Notes: a model not told the origin generated them from the letters alone. A stretch of DNA of 12,148 nt from Anaerotignum sp. (GCA_020024255.1 JAHHTX010000062.1:1-12148); one strand, 5' to 3'. Positions 1 to 7,371 are shown, counted from the stretch's first letter. Numbers and translations are program-made.

Positions 1-1
1 T

Positions 2-3000
2 ATGGGTAGAACTTGGACAGAACAGCAGAAACAGGCAATTTGTGCCAAAGATGGCGACATTCTGGTGTCGGCGGCGGCTGGAAGCGGAAAAACAGCCGTT
101 TTGGTAGAGAGAATTATTTCATCTGTTACAGAAGGAAAACAACCTATAGATATAGACCATCTTCTTGTGGTAACTTTTACAAAGGCGGCTGCATCGGAAA
201 TGAGTCAGAGAATAGGCGCAGCTATTGCAAAAAAATTGGAAGAAGACCCGAAAAATATTCATTTGCAGAATCAAATAACGCTTTTGAGTCATGCCGATAT
301 CAAAACCATTCACGCCTTTTGTTTACAAACCATTCAGGAATATTATGCGCTTTTGCATTTAGACCCGGCAGTACGGACAGCTGATCCGTCGGAAATTGCC
401 TTGCTGCAAAGAGAAGTACTAGAAGATTTGTTTGAAGAGTTATACAGTGAAAGTCGGGAAGATTTTTATGGTCTTTTGGAAACATATGGCGAAGCGACAG
501 GAGATAATCGCCTGAAAGATTTGATTTTGCAGGTTTATGAATTTGCAGAAGGGTATCCTGACCCAAAGAAACTGCTTTTGGATATGGCAGGAAAGTTTGT
601 GCTATCTGCAGATGATACCATCAATACCTGCTCTTGGATGGGACTTATCGGAGATGCTGTCAAAAGCAGAGCAGCATACGCTTTATTCCTGATGAAAAGG
701 GCAAAAGAAGAAATAGAAGGCCTGGGAGATTTTGCAGCATATGCAGAACGGATTTCCAAAGAATTAGAAGGAATGGAACATATGATATCTGTGCTTTCTC
801 AGCAGGATTACGGACTGTGGCACAAAGCTTATGTTGCTGTAGATTTTGCCCGTATGCCTGCATATAGAGGAGAAGATAAGGAAACAGCCGACTTGGTGAA
901 AAGTCTACGGAATGAGGCAAAAGATGCCTGGAAAAAAATGGGGGATTCCTATTTCTGCTATGGAGAAGAAACGCAGACAAAATTGATTCGCTCTTTGTTT
1001 CCTGTGGCAAAAGCATTGTCGGATATAACCATATTATTTATGGAACGTTTTGCAGAGGCAAAAAGAGAAAAGCTGTGGATAGATTTTCATGATTATGAGC
1101 ATTTCTGTTTACAGGTGTTGACGGAAGAAGGCAGTACTCTTGATCATGTAATTCCCACAGAGGCAGCAAAGGAAATACAGAAGAAATATGTGGAAATCAT
1201 GATAGACGAATATCAAGACAGTAATCCGGTGCAGGAAATGATTTTGGAGGCGGTTTCCGGAAAATGGTGTGGGAAAAACAACCGTTTTATGGTAGGAGAT
1301 GTGAAACAGAGTATTTATCGTTTCCGTCTTGCAATGCCCATGCTGTTTAATGAGAAATATCGTGCCTATCCCACAGAACCCGGTGGTAAAACACGCAAAA
1401 TTATATTGTCTAAGAATTTCAGAAGCAGAAAAAATGTTCTTGATGGTATTAACTTCCTATTCCGTCAGCTGATGCGGCAGGATTTTGGAGATGTGGAATA
1501 TGATGAAGAAGCTGCACTTTATCCTGGAGCAGAGTTTCCTTATTGTGATGGTATTTGTGGCGGTGAAAATGAAGTGATGCTCATGGAAACCAGAATGCCT
1601 GAGGAAACGGAATTGCCTGAAGAATTGGAAGAAATGGATAAACGGCAGTTGGAAGCCTCTATGATTGCGGAAAAAATCAGAGAAATGGTTGCAAAGAATT
1701 ATGAAGTTTTGGATAAGGAAACCAATACATATCGGCCTATGCAGTATGGTGATGTGGCAGTTTTGTTCCGTAGCATCAAAAACTGGGGTTCTGTTCTGGA
1801 AGACGTTTTTGGAAAAGAGGGGATTCCGTTCTTTGCGGAAACGGCAGAAGGGTATTATCATGTGCCAGAGGTTGATACCATTTTGAATATTCTGCGGTTA
1901 ATTGACAATCCCATGCAAGACATTCCTCTGCTTTCTTTGCTGCATTCTCCGCTGTATGGTCTTTCTGCAGATAATCTGGCAGAGGTTCGTATTTCGGGGG
2001 AAAAGGACAGCTTGTTTTATGAGTGCCTTTTGCACTATGCAACTATAGGGGAAAAAGATGAAATTAGATGGTCTTTGGAAACCTTTTTAACAGATTTGAC
2101 TCGTTGGCGGCAGAAAGAAAAACAAATGTCCCTTTCGGAATTGCTCCACTATTTATATCGGGAAACAGGTTATTATGATTATATTGGCATGACCGAAGGT
2201 GGCAGTTTAAGACAGGCAAATCTTCGTTTACTTCAGGAAAAAGCAGAACAGTATGAAAAAAGCAGTCGGAAAGGATTGTTCTATTTTGTCCGTTATGTGG
2301 AGCAGATGAAAACGGCAGAAACAGAGTCTTCAGCAGCAAAGCTCCAAAGTGAAGGGGAAAATCTGGTACACGTTATGACCATTCACAAAAGCAAAGGCTT
2401 GGAATTTCCTATTGTTTTTGTGGCAGATACCGGCAAACTCTTTAATGAAGCGGATACCCGTGCTCCTGTTCTGACCCACCATGTTTGGGGTTACGGTATG
2501 GATTATATGGACTTGAAACAGCGTGCAGTTTACAAAACTCTTTGCAAAACGGCAATTGCAGAAGCCATTCGTTTGGAAAATCTGTCAGAGGAACTGCGTG
2601 TGTTGTATGTTGCACTGACAAGGGCAAAAGAAAAGTTGATTTTGACCGGTGTTGTCAATGATGTGGAAAAATCTTTTGCCAAGTGGCTGGAAACGGCTCA
2701 TAGCAAAACAGAGCAGCTCCCTATATTCCGTCTGCAGCGGGCGAGAAATTATTTGGATTGGCTGATGCCTGCCCTTATGCGACATCCTGATGCACAGGAA
2801 ATTCTCCATTCTTGGGAACTGGATACCAATTCCATAACTGTACTTTCTGATGTTTCCCATTGGAACTGGACAATTTGCAACAGAGAAACGCTCTATGGTG
2901 CAGATAGTCTTGCAGAGTGGGAAATGGCAGATGCGGAAAATATCTTTACCCACTGGGACGTAGAACAAGACTATAGTGGCAGCAGGGAAGAAATCTTCCG

Positions 3001-3826
3001 TATTTTGTCTTGGAAGTATCCCTATGAAGATGCTATGGCGTTGCCCGCAAAAGTTTCTATATCGGAAATCAAGCGGAAAAATGCAGAAGAAATCAGTGGA
3101 GAGGAGTATATTCCGCCAGAAGTGCCGTCTCTTCCTTCTTTTGAAAAGAAAAAACGCTTGACGGCATCCCAAATCGGTACTGCTATGCATACATTTATGG
3201 AAGCGGCAGATTTACGGAAGATGTATACCAAAGAAGATATTGATGCTCTTTTGCTTTGTATGACTGAAGATGGCAGGTTGACAGAAGAAGAAGCGGCAGC
3301 AGTGCATCGCAAGGAATTGGAAACATTCTTTGTTTCTCCTTTGGCAGAACGGATTCGGCAGGCAGACAGAATAGAAAAGGAACAGCCTTTTTCTATGCTG
3401 ATGGAGCCAAAGGAAATCTTCTGGCAGGAAGAATATCGCTATATGGAAGAACTGGTGCAGGTCAATGGGATGATCGACTGCTATTTTTACGAAGGTGACC
3501 ATGTCGTGCTGGTAGACTATAAGAGCGACCGTATCCGCAGTATTCGGGGCTTTCGTGAAAAATATGAAATACAGCTTCGTTTGTATCGGGAGGCTTTGGA
3601 ACGGGCAACAGGTCTTCCGGTTACAGAAACGTTCTTGTATTCTTTCGCTATGGGCAAGGCGGTGCAAATGCAGGAGCAGCAGCTGACATTCGATTTTGGT
3701 ACGGTGGCAGAAGAAGATTTTGAAGAAAAATTTGCATTTGACTTTGACACATATTTTGCGAATCAGCAAAATGACGAGGAATTGTTTGAAAAAGATGATG
3801 ACGAAACTCCTTTTTCCAAAGAATAA
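2..3826 (+). CDS. addA: ATP-dependent helicase/nuclease subunit A (AddA)
   Basis: AddA is the helicase-nuclease subunit of AddAB, the Firmicutes counterpart of RecBCD, which resects double-strand breaks for RecA loading. The 1274-residue product is close to the B. subtilis protein (about 1230). Visible motifs are the UvrD-type Walker A AAAGSGKT (24-31), the Walker B/motif II DEYQD (402-406), a helicase motif HKSKGLEFP near residue 795, the late motif VALTRAKEKL near 872, and the C-terminal nuclease motif VDYKSD. In that motif D1172 and K1174 should coordinate the catalytic metal (family knowledge). The N-terminus (WTEQQKQAI) matches usual AddA starts, so the ATG at base 2 is plausibly the true start, but its ribosome-binding site lies outside the window. 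addB normally sits just upstream and cannot be seen. The gene ends in TAA just before a hairpin. Confidence 0.97.
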   Translation: MGRTWTEQQKQAICAKDGDILVSAAAGSGKTAVLVERIISSVTEGKQPIDIDHLLVVTFTKAAASEMSQRIGAAIAKKLEEDPKNIHLQNQITLLSHADIKTIHAFCLQTIQEYYALLHLDPAVRTADPSEIALLQREVLEDLFEELYSESREDFYGLLETYGEATGDNRLKDLILQVYEFAEGYPDPKKLLLDMAGKFVLSADDTINTCSWMGLIGDAVKSRAAYALFLMKRAKEEIEGLGDFAAYAERISKELEGMEHMISVLSQQDYGLWHKAYVAVDFARMPAYRGEDKETADLVKSLRNEAKDAWKKMGDSYFCYGEETQTKLIRSLFPVAKALSDITILFMERFAEAKREKLWIDFHDYEHFCLQVLTEEGSTLDHVIPTEAAKEIQKKYVEIMIDEYQDSNPVQEMILEAVSGKWCGKNNRFMVGDVKQSIYRFRLAMPMLFNEKYRAYPTEPGGKTRKIILSKNFRSRKNVLDGINFLFRQLMRQDFGDVEYDEEAALYPGAEFPYCDGICGGENEVMLMETRMPEETELPEELEEMDKRQLEASMIAEKIREMVAKNYEVLDKETNTYRPMQYGDVAVLFRSIKNWGSVLEDVFGKEGIPFFAETAEGYYHVPEVDTILNILRLIDNPMQDIPLLSLLHSPLYGLSADNLAEVRISGEKDSLFYECLLHYATIGEKDEIRWSLETFLTDLTRWRQKEKQMSLSELLHYLYRETGYYDYIGMTEGGSLRQANLRLLQEKAEQYEKSSRKGLFYFVRYVEQMKTAETESSAAKLQSEGENLVHVMTIHKSKGLEFPIVFVADTGKLFNEADTRAPVLTHHVWGYGMDYMDLKQRAVYKTLCKTAIAEAIRLENLSEELRVLYVALTRAKEKLILTGVVNDVEKSFAKWLETAHSKTEQLPIFRLQRARNYLDWLMPALMRHPDAQEILHSWELDTNSITVLSDVSHWNWTICNRETLYGADSLAEWEMADAENIFTHWDVEQDYSGSREEIFRILSWKYPYEDAMALPAKVSISEIKRKNAEEISGEEYIPPEVPSLPSFEKKKRLTASQIGTAMHTFMEAADLRKMYTKEDIDALLLCMTEDGRLTEEEAAAVHRKELETFFVSPLAERIRQADRIEKEQPFSMLMEPKEIFWQEEYRYMEELVQVNGMIDCYFYEGDHVVLVDYKSDRIRSIRGFREKYEIQLRLYREALERATGLPVTETFLYSFAMGKAVQMQEQQLTFDFGTVAEEDFEEKFAFDFDTYFANQQNDEELFEKDDDETPFSKE

Positions 3827-3837
3827 ATAAAAATAAA

Positions 3838-3870
3838 CAGCATGCCAAAAGAAATAAAAATGGTATGCTG
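3838..3870 (+). terminator. Hairpin downstream of addA (terminator-like, weak U tract)
   Basis: Arms CAGCATGCC (3838-3846) and GGTATGCTG (3862-3870) form a 9-bp stem with one G-U pair around an A-rich 15-nt loop. It starts 12 nt after the addA stop codon. It is followed by TAGACAAAGTCG and only then T-rich sequence, so it is a poor intrinsic terminator as it stands. It is nearly identical to the hairpin at 4092-4124 (3 differences in 33 nt), which does have a U tract. Confidence 0.5.
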
Positions 3871-3903
3871 TAGACAAAGTCGTTTTTATCCCTTTTTGAA
3901 AAT

Positions 3904-4093
3904 GCGGAAGGGTTTGGGAAACGAAGGGTTTCCCAAATGGAATCCGCAGTGGGAATTCACTTCCCATGAGGAAAAGCAGAAGGTTCAAGGCTTTTTTGCC
4001 CTTGGAACTTCTGCTTTATCCTTCTGTCTGTTCGTCAAAGCCTTGTATGAAATAAGGCTTTGACGAAGGGGGGCGACCTTGTCGACACCCTCA
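3904..4093 (+). repeat. Hairpin-rich dispersed element, copy 1 (candidate structured RNA)
   Basis: This non-coding element has a run of hairpins. H0 is TTTGGGAAAC (3913-3922) with GTTTCCCAAA (3928-3937), enclosed by GCGGA (3904-3908) and TCCGC (3943-3947). H1 is TGGGAA/TTCCCA (3950-3966). H2 is a 16-bp imperfect stem with a TTTTTT loop (3976-4014). H3 is a perfect 12-bp stem (4033-4044 with 4054-4065). H4 is CGAC/GTCG with outer G/C pairs (4068-4092). Positions 3935-4093 align without gaps to 9800-9958 with 21 differences; H1 and H3 each show a double compensatory change. I infer a conserved RNA or single-stranded DNA fold. It could also be a MITE-like or REP-like element. I do not recognise it as a named family. 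Strand is given as the strand of the neighbouring genes and is not proven. Confidence 0.75.
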
Positions 4094-4135
4094 GCATACC
4101 AAAAGCAATGAAAATGGTATGCTGTTTTCTGTTTT
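4092..4135 (+). terminator. Intrinsic terminator after the hairpin element
   Basis: Arms CAGCATACC (4092-4100) and GGTATGCTG (4116-4124) pair over 9 bp with one wobble, followed by TTTTCTGTTTT. It could end transcripts of addA and/or the element just upstream. The stem and even the loop nearly repeat the hairpin at 3838-3870. Confidence 0.65.
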
Positions 4136-4162
4136 GGCTGCACACTTTCTTTTGCATAAAAT
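4134..4162 (+). promoter_or_regulatory. Candidate sigma-A promoter for rubrerythrin
   Basis: TTGGCT (4134-4139), a 17-bp spacer and TAAAAT (4157-4162) fit the -35/-10 pattern. The promoter lies directly after the terminator and 58 bp before the rubrerythrin start, the expected place. It is a motif match only. Confidence 0.4.
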
Positions 4163-4192
4163 TTCCTTCTTTGGAGAAGATAGAGAAGGAAA
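4162..4192 (+). promoter_or_regulatory. Inverted repeat in the rubrerythrin leader
   Basis: TTTCCTTCT (4162-4170) and AGAAGGAAA (4184-4192) are perfect 9-bp inverted repeats separated by 13 bp, between the candidate -10 box and the AAGGAGGT ribosome-binding site (4208-4215). It could be a leader hairpin or a repressor operator overlapping the transcription start. No known operator consensus was recognised. Confidence 0.35.
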
Positions 4193-4220
4193 GAAAACCT
4201 GACAAATAAGGAGGTATTTT

Positions 4221-4754
4221 ATGGAACTGAAGGGCAGCAAAACAGAGCAGAATCTTTTGGCAGCGTTTGCAGGAGAGTCTATGGCGGCAAATCGGTATGA
4301 CTTTTTTGCAGACAAGGCAGGCAAGGACGGCTACGAACAAATTAAGGGCATTTTTAAAGAAACAGCTGCAAATGAAAGACAGCACGCAAAACGAATGTTT
4401 CGTTTCTTAGATGCAGAAGGGGAAACAGAGGATAATCTGAAAGCGGCAGCTTTTGGCGAGCATGAAGAATGGTCGGAAATTTACAAGGAAATGGAGCAAG
4501 TGGCACAGCAGGAGGAATTTACGGAAATTGCATCCTTTTTCAAGCATCTTGCTTCTGTGGAAAAGGAACATGAGGAGCGTTTTCGTGCGTTACTGTCCCT
4601 TTTGGAGAACAAAAAGGTATTTTCCGATACAGAACAAACTGTGTGGATATGCAGAAGCTGCGGTTACGTTTATGTGGGGAAAGAACCACCAAAGGTATGC
4701 CCTGTTTGCCTGTATCCTCAAGCGTTTTATGAAAGAAAAGCAAATAACTATTGA
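4221..4754 (+). CDS. rbr: Rubrerythrin
   Basis: Rubrerythrin is a cytoplasmic non-haem di-iron peroxidase that detoxifies hydrogen peroxide in anaerobes; electrons pass through its rubredoxin centre. The 177-residue protein has an N-terminal ferritin-like four-helix bundle (about 5-128). Likely iron ligands are E19, E52, H55 (ExxH), E80, E83, E114 and H117 (ExxH). A C-terminal rubredoxin-like domain holds C142-x2-C145 and C158-x2-C161. Length matches compact clostridial rubrerythrins. The start is set by AAGGAGGT at 4208-4215. The gene appears to have its own promoter and an inverted repeat in its leader, so it is probably controlled separately from addA, as expected for a stress gene. No key residue is missing. 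Confidence 0.96.
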   Translation: MELKGSKTEQNLLAAFAGESMAANRYDFFADKAGKDGYEQIKGIFKETAANERQHAKRMFRFLDAEGETEDNLKAAAFGEHEEWSEIYKEMEQVAQQEEFTEIASFFKHLASVEKEHEERFRALLSLLENKKVFSDTEQTVWICRSCGYVYVGKEPPKVCPVCLYPQAFYERKANNY

Positions 4755-4761
4755 ACACGAA

Positions 4762-4791
4762 AAGACCTTGAGAGTAACCTCTCAGGGTCTT
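4762..4791 (+). terminator. Strong hairpin between rubrerythrin and sfsA, no U tract
   Basis: Arms at 4762-4774 and 4779-4791 form a 13-bp stem with one G-U pair and a TAAC loop. It starts 7 nt after the rubrerythrin stop codon and is followed by TATGAAAAG, so a U tract is lacking on the + strand. It may be a partial terminator, a 3'-end stabiliser or an mRNA processing site that lowers sfsA expression. On the opposite strand the stem is followed by TTTT, but no minus-strand gene is present. Confidence 0.45.
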
Positions 4792-4813
4792 ATGAAAAGA
4801 AAAGAGGAAGGAT

Positions 4814-5500
4814 ATGCAATATCAAAACATCGAAAAAGCAGTTTTCTGCCACAGACCGAATCGATTTCTGGCAAAGGTGAGGCAAAACGGAAAAACAGAA
4901 ATGGTTCATGTAAAAAATACAGGACGATGCAGAGAATTACTTGTGGAGGGTGCAGAAGTACTTTTGGAAAAAAGCGACAACCCAAGCCGCAAAACAAGAT
5001 ATTCTCTTGTGGCAGTCTATAAAGGAGATATGCTGGTGAATATGGATTCCCAAGCACCCAATGAAGCGGCAGCAGAAGCCCTTTTATCAGGGAAAATCAG
5101 AGAAATTGGGCAGGTGGATTTTGTGAAACGGGAAGTGAAATTTGGTGATTCCCGTTTTGATTTATACTACGAAAAAGACGGACAAAGAGGTTTTTTGGAA
5201 GTGAAGGGTGTGACATTGGAGGAAAATGGCATTGCCATGTTTCCTGATGCACCAACAGAACGAGGGGCAAAGCATATTCGGGAGTTGGTGAAAGCAAAAG
5301 CCCAAGGCTATGAGGCAGGCATACTCTTTCTCATACAAATGAAAGGGGTTTCCGTTTTTCGTCCCCATAAAGAACGGGATAAGGCTTTTGCTGCAGAGTT
5401 GGCGAAGGCAGTAAACGCAGGAGTGCAAGTTCTTGCCTATGATTGTCAGGTTCATGAGTACGGCTTTTCATTAGATGCACCTGTTATGGTGGAACTGTAA
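4814..5500 (+). CDS. sfsA: SfsA family DNA-binding/nuclease protein
   Basis: SfsA was named for stimulating sugar fermentation in E. coli and is now regarded as a nucleic-acid-binding protein with a PD-(D/E)xK nuclease fold. The 228-residue product matches the family length (about 230). The family signatures are present: an N-terminal OB-like part with RFLAKV (17-22) and HVKNTGRCRELL (32-43), then SRFD with D116, FLEVKG with E129 and K131 (the D...ExK catalytic triad pattern), and FPDAPTERG shortly after. The start ATG follows a purine-rich AGAGGAAGG at 4804-4812. It lies 59 bp after rubrerythrin and may share its transcript through the intervening hairpin. The cellular role in Firmicutes is poorly known. 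Confidence 0.95.
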   Translation: MQYQNIEKAVFCHRPNRFLAKVRQNGKTEMVHVKNTGRCRELLVEGAEVLLEKSDNPSRKTRYSLVAVYKGDMLVNMDSQAPNEAAAEALLSGKIREIGQVDFVKREVKFGDSRFDLYYEKDGQRGFLEVKGVTLEENGIAMFPDAPTERGAKHIRELVKAKAQGYEAGILFLIQMKGVSVFRPHKERDKAFAAELAKAVNAGVQVLAYDCQVHEYGFSLDAPVMVEL

Positions 5501-5519
5501 AACCAAAGAAGTATACATA

Positions 5520-5549
5520 TTGTCTTTCTTCGGGACATAAAGTGATAAT
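5520..5549 (+). promoter_or_regulatory. Candidate sigma-A promoter for the carboxypeptidase gene
   Basis: TTGTCT (5520-5525), an 18-bp spacer and GATAAT (5544-5549) lie 24 bp before the start codon. An imperfect hairpin (5503-5511 with 5525-5533) overlaps the -35 box and could end sfsA transcription or act as an operator. It is a motif match only. Confidence 0.4.
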
Positions 5550-5573
5550 AGCTTACAGTACGGAGGGAGCAAA

Positions 5574-6749
5574 ATGAAAAAAAGATTATGGGCGGCGGTT
5601 TTGGCAGTGCTGCTCTGTATGGGAACGACAGTATCGGCAGATGCCGCAGAAAAGCAATATGAAAATTTGACGGACTTAGGCTTACAGTCCAAGAGTGCTA
5701 TTTTAGTAGATGGGGAAACGGGAACGATTCTTTATGAGCAAAACAGCCATACAGCACTGCCTCCTGCTAGTGTGACAAAGGTGATGACGCTACTTTTGAT
5801 TTACGAAGGGGAGCGGGACGGAAAATTCAAATGGAGTGACCCTGTGCAGGTTAGTGAACACGCTGCATCTATGGGTGGTTCTCAGGTATTTCTGGAAGAA
5901 GGAGAAACCCAGACCGCAGCAGAAATGACAAAATGTATTGCCATTGCTTCTGCCAATGATGCTGCTGTTGCTATGGCAGAATTCCTTGCAGGAAGTGAGG
6001 AGGCTTTTGTACAGAAAATGAATGAAAGAGCGGCAGAACTGGGTATGGAAGATACCCATTTTGTCAATGCCTGCGGCTTGGATACAGAGGGACATTTGAC
6101 CAGTGCTTATGATATTGCCAGAATGAGCCGTGAATTGATGCACAATTTCCCTGATATTCAAAAGTACACCACAACTTGGCAGGACAGCATTGTACATAAA
6201 ACGAGAAAAGGAGAAACAGAATTTGGGCTGACCAATACAAATAAACTGATTAAATGGTATCAGGGGGCAACAGGTTTGAAAACAGGATCTACAGGTAAGG
6301 CTCTTTACTGTTTGTCGGGAACGGCAGAACGTGACGGTATGGAACTTATTGCTGTGGTTATGGCTGCACCAGACTTTAAACTGCGTTTTCGAGAGGTTAT
6401 GACGCTTTTGGACTATGGTTTTGCCAACTATACAATAGAAAAAGGCAGAGAAAAAGGCTATGTTGTTGGAAAAGTGCCTGTGGAAAAAGGAATGTTGGAT
6501 ACGGTAGAAGTCGTAACAGCTGAGGATATTTCCGTTCTTGTGCCGAAGGAAAGCGAAAAGGAGTGGGAAACGAAAACAGAACTTATTTCTGCTTTGGAAG
6601 CACCAGTGAAGTCAGGAACAAAAGTGGGGGAAATGATTTATTTTCTGGAAGGAGAAGAAGTGGGGAGAGTAGATGTGGAAACATCTATTGCTGTGGATAA
6701 AGTTAATGTAAACACCATGCTTTGCAGAATGTTGAAGAAATGGTGCTGA
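5574..6749 (+). CDS. dacF: Secreted D-alanyl-D-alanine carboxypeptidase (DacF/PBP5-like, S11 family)
   Basis: This enzyme removes the terminal D-Ala from peptidoglycan pentapeptides outside the membrane and so limits cross-linking. The 391-residue protein starts with a signal peptide (MKKRLWAAVLAVLLCMG..., probable cleavage near the ADA motif at 22-24). The S11 catalytic motifs are in order: SVTK (66-69, nucleophile S66 and K69), SAN (126-128) and KTGST (236-240). The C-terminal part (about 265-365) corresponds to the PBP5 C-terminal beta domain. The last residues may form the usual amphipathic membrane anchor, here ending unusually in KKWC. The start is set by GGAGGG at 5562-5567. It appears to be a single-gene unit with its own promoter and a strong terminator. 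The exact paralogue name (dacF, dacB or dacA) is uncertain. Confidence 0.94.
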   Translation: MKKRLWAAVLAVLLCMGTTVSADAAEKQYENLTDLGLQSKSAILVDGETGTILYEQNSHTALPPASVTKVMTLLLIYEGERDGKFKWSDPVQVSEHAASMGGSQVFLEEGETQTAAEMTKCIAIASANDAAVAMAEFLAGSEEAFVQKMNERAAELGMEDTHFVNACGLDTEGHLTSAYDIARMSRELMHNFPDIQKYTTTWQDSIVHKTRKGETEFGLTNTNKLIKWYQGATGLKTGSTGKALYCLSGTAERDGMELIAVVMAAPDFKLRFREVMTLLDYGFANYTIEKGREKGYVVGKVPVEKGMLDTVEVVTAEDISVLVPKESEKEWETKTELISALEAPVKSGTKVGEMIYFLEGEEVGRVDVETSIAVDKVNVNTMLCRMLKKWC

Positions 6750-6759
6750 GTGAGAAAAA

Positions 6760-6796
6760 CCCTTTGCTGCGGAACAGACAGCAGAGGGCTTTTTTT
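6760..6796 (+). terminator. Strong intrinsic terminator after the carboxypeptidase gene
   Basis: CCCTTTGCTG (6760-6769) pairs with CAGCAGAGGG (6779-6788) over 10 bp with one wobble, followed by CTTTTTTT. A-rich sequence precedes the stem. It separates the core gene block from the phage-derived cassette. Confidence 0.85.
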
Positions 6797-6798
6797 GT

Positions 6799-6827
6799 TT
6801 GCAAAGAAACTTTTGAAAAAATAAAAA
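6799..6827 (+). promoter_or_regulatory. Weak candidate promoter for the phage-derived cassette
   Basis: TTGCAA (6799-6804), a 17-bp spacer and TAAAAA (6822-6827) lie just after the terminator and about 58 bp before the first small gene. Each box matches consensus at only four of six positions in AT-rich DNA, so this is a tentative call. No other promoter is obvious before the cassette. Confidence 0.25.
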
Positions 6828-6869
6828 ATGAGATTTTTTGAGACTCACAACCTTTTAGGATAACGATGA

Positions 6870-6877
6870 AAGGAGGT
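6870..6877 (+). promoter_or_regulatory. Near-perfect Shine-Dalgarno deciding the first cassette gene
   Basis: AAGGAGGT, followed by GAGGACA, places the optimal start at the ATG at 6885 and not at the ATG at 6866, which lies upstream of it. It is the main reason for calling the 47-codon gene. Confidence 0.6.
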
Positions 6878-6884
6878 GAGGACA

Positions 6885-7028
6885 ATGTGTGTGGAGCAGT
6901 TTTTTCTATGGATAAGTTTCTATTTGGTAATCAGCGTACTTCTTTTGCGGCTATGCCAATACAGAATTTTCGGCAGACAGAAGAAAGTGACAAAAAGAAG
7001 AAAAAAAGAGGATAGGAGAATTCTTTGA
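6885..7028 (+). CDS. Small putative membrane protein (47 aa), first gene of phage-like cassette
   Basis: I do not recognise this protein. It has one hydrophobic segment (about residues 6-21, FFLWISFYLVISVLLL), followed by a strongly basic tail rich in K and R, giving a probable N-out/C-in single-pass topology. A near-perfect ribosome-binding site lies 7 nt upstream, and the stop codon is 13 nt before the next gene, so it fits an operon. Caution: an overlapping 48-codon frame starting at ATG 6866 (MKGGEDNVCG..., ending KKKKKRG before the TAG at about 7013) is open over the same DNA. It has only a weak ribosome-binding site. One of the two is probably real, and this one has the better translation signal. 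Confidence 0.5.
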   Translation: MCVEQFFLWISFYLVISVLLLRLCQYRIFGRQKKVTKRRKKEDRRIL

Positions 7029-7041
7029 ATGGAGGGACGGA

Positions 7042-7371
7042 ATGAACATTGATGGGACAAAAATCAGCATGATTCGAGGAGATGATGAAAGCCTGACTGT
7101 TGCAGCAAGGTACAAGAAATTTGAGAAAGGGGATATTGTGGAAATTACCGTCAGACAGTATCCAGGGCAAGGTGCAAAAATTTTACACAAGACAGCAACG
7201 GAATTTACAAAGGACGGCAAGGCGAGATTTCATTTTTCTCCAGAGGATACAGGAATGTTGGACTTTGGGACATATTCCTATGATTGCCAAGTGACATTTC
7301 ATGATATTGGCGTGAAAACCATTATTCCCCCAAGTACATTTGAAATCAGAACGGAGAACACTTATGACTGA
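7042..7371 (+). CDS. Phage baseplate/tail protein, BppU N-terminal-like
   Basis: The 109-residue product has no signal peptide or membrane segment. Its pattern resembles small Firmicutes phage proteins related to the BppU baseplate N-terminus: a start with IRGDD (a polar TxIRGD-like beginning), a central GDIVEITVRQ, then SPEDTGMLDFGTYSYDCQVTF and a closing IIPPSTFEI. In these families the beta-sandwich binds the baseplate or carries the receptor-binding protein. The start is fixed by GGAGGG at 7031-7036. The stop codon overlaps the next gene's start region (ATG at 7364, TGA at 7369-7371), which indicates translational coupling. The assignment comes from pattern recognition without a database search. 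Confidence 0.65.
   Translation: MNIDGTKISMIRGDDESLTVAARYKKFEKGDIVEITVRQYPGQGAKILHKTATEFTKDGKARFHFSPEDTGMLDFGTYSYDCQVTFHDIGVKTIIPPSTFEIRTENTYD

Noticed and set aside
2585..3988. Long minus-strand open frames opposite the end of addA (201 and 258 codons)
   Set aside because: They lie opposite a clearly conserved gene, lack ribosome-binding sites and show a composition rich in F, C, H and R, typical of antisense shadows.
3842..4063. 73-codon open frame with 43 residues similar to another open frame at 9689-9928
   Set aside because: The similarity lies within the hairpin element. Of the differences within the shared frame, about 2 codons change silently and about 11 change the amino acid, and several changes are explained by base-pair compensation. 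That is the opposite of protein selection, and there is no ribosome-binding site.
4453..5022. 189-codon + strand frame spanning the end of rubrerythrin and the start of sfsA
   Set aside because: It overlaps two well-supported genes in another frame and has a basic, low-complexity composition.
6823..6839. AAAAAAT/ATTTTTT hairpin near the cassette promoter
   Set aside because: Only A-T pairs in a homopolymer-rich stretch; likely chance.
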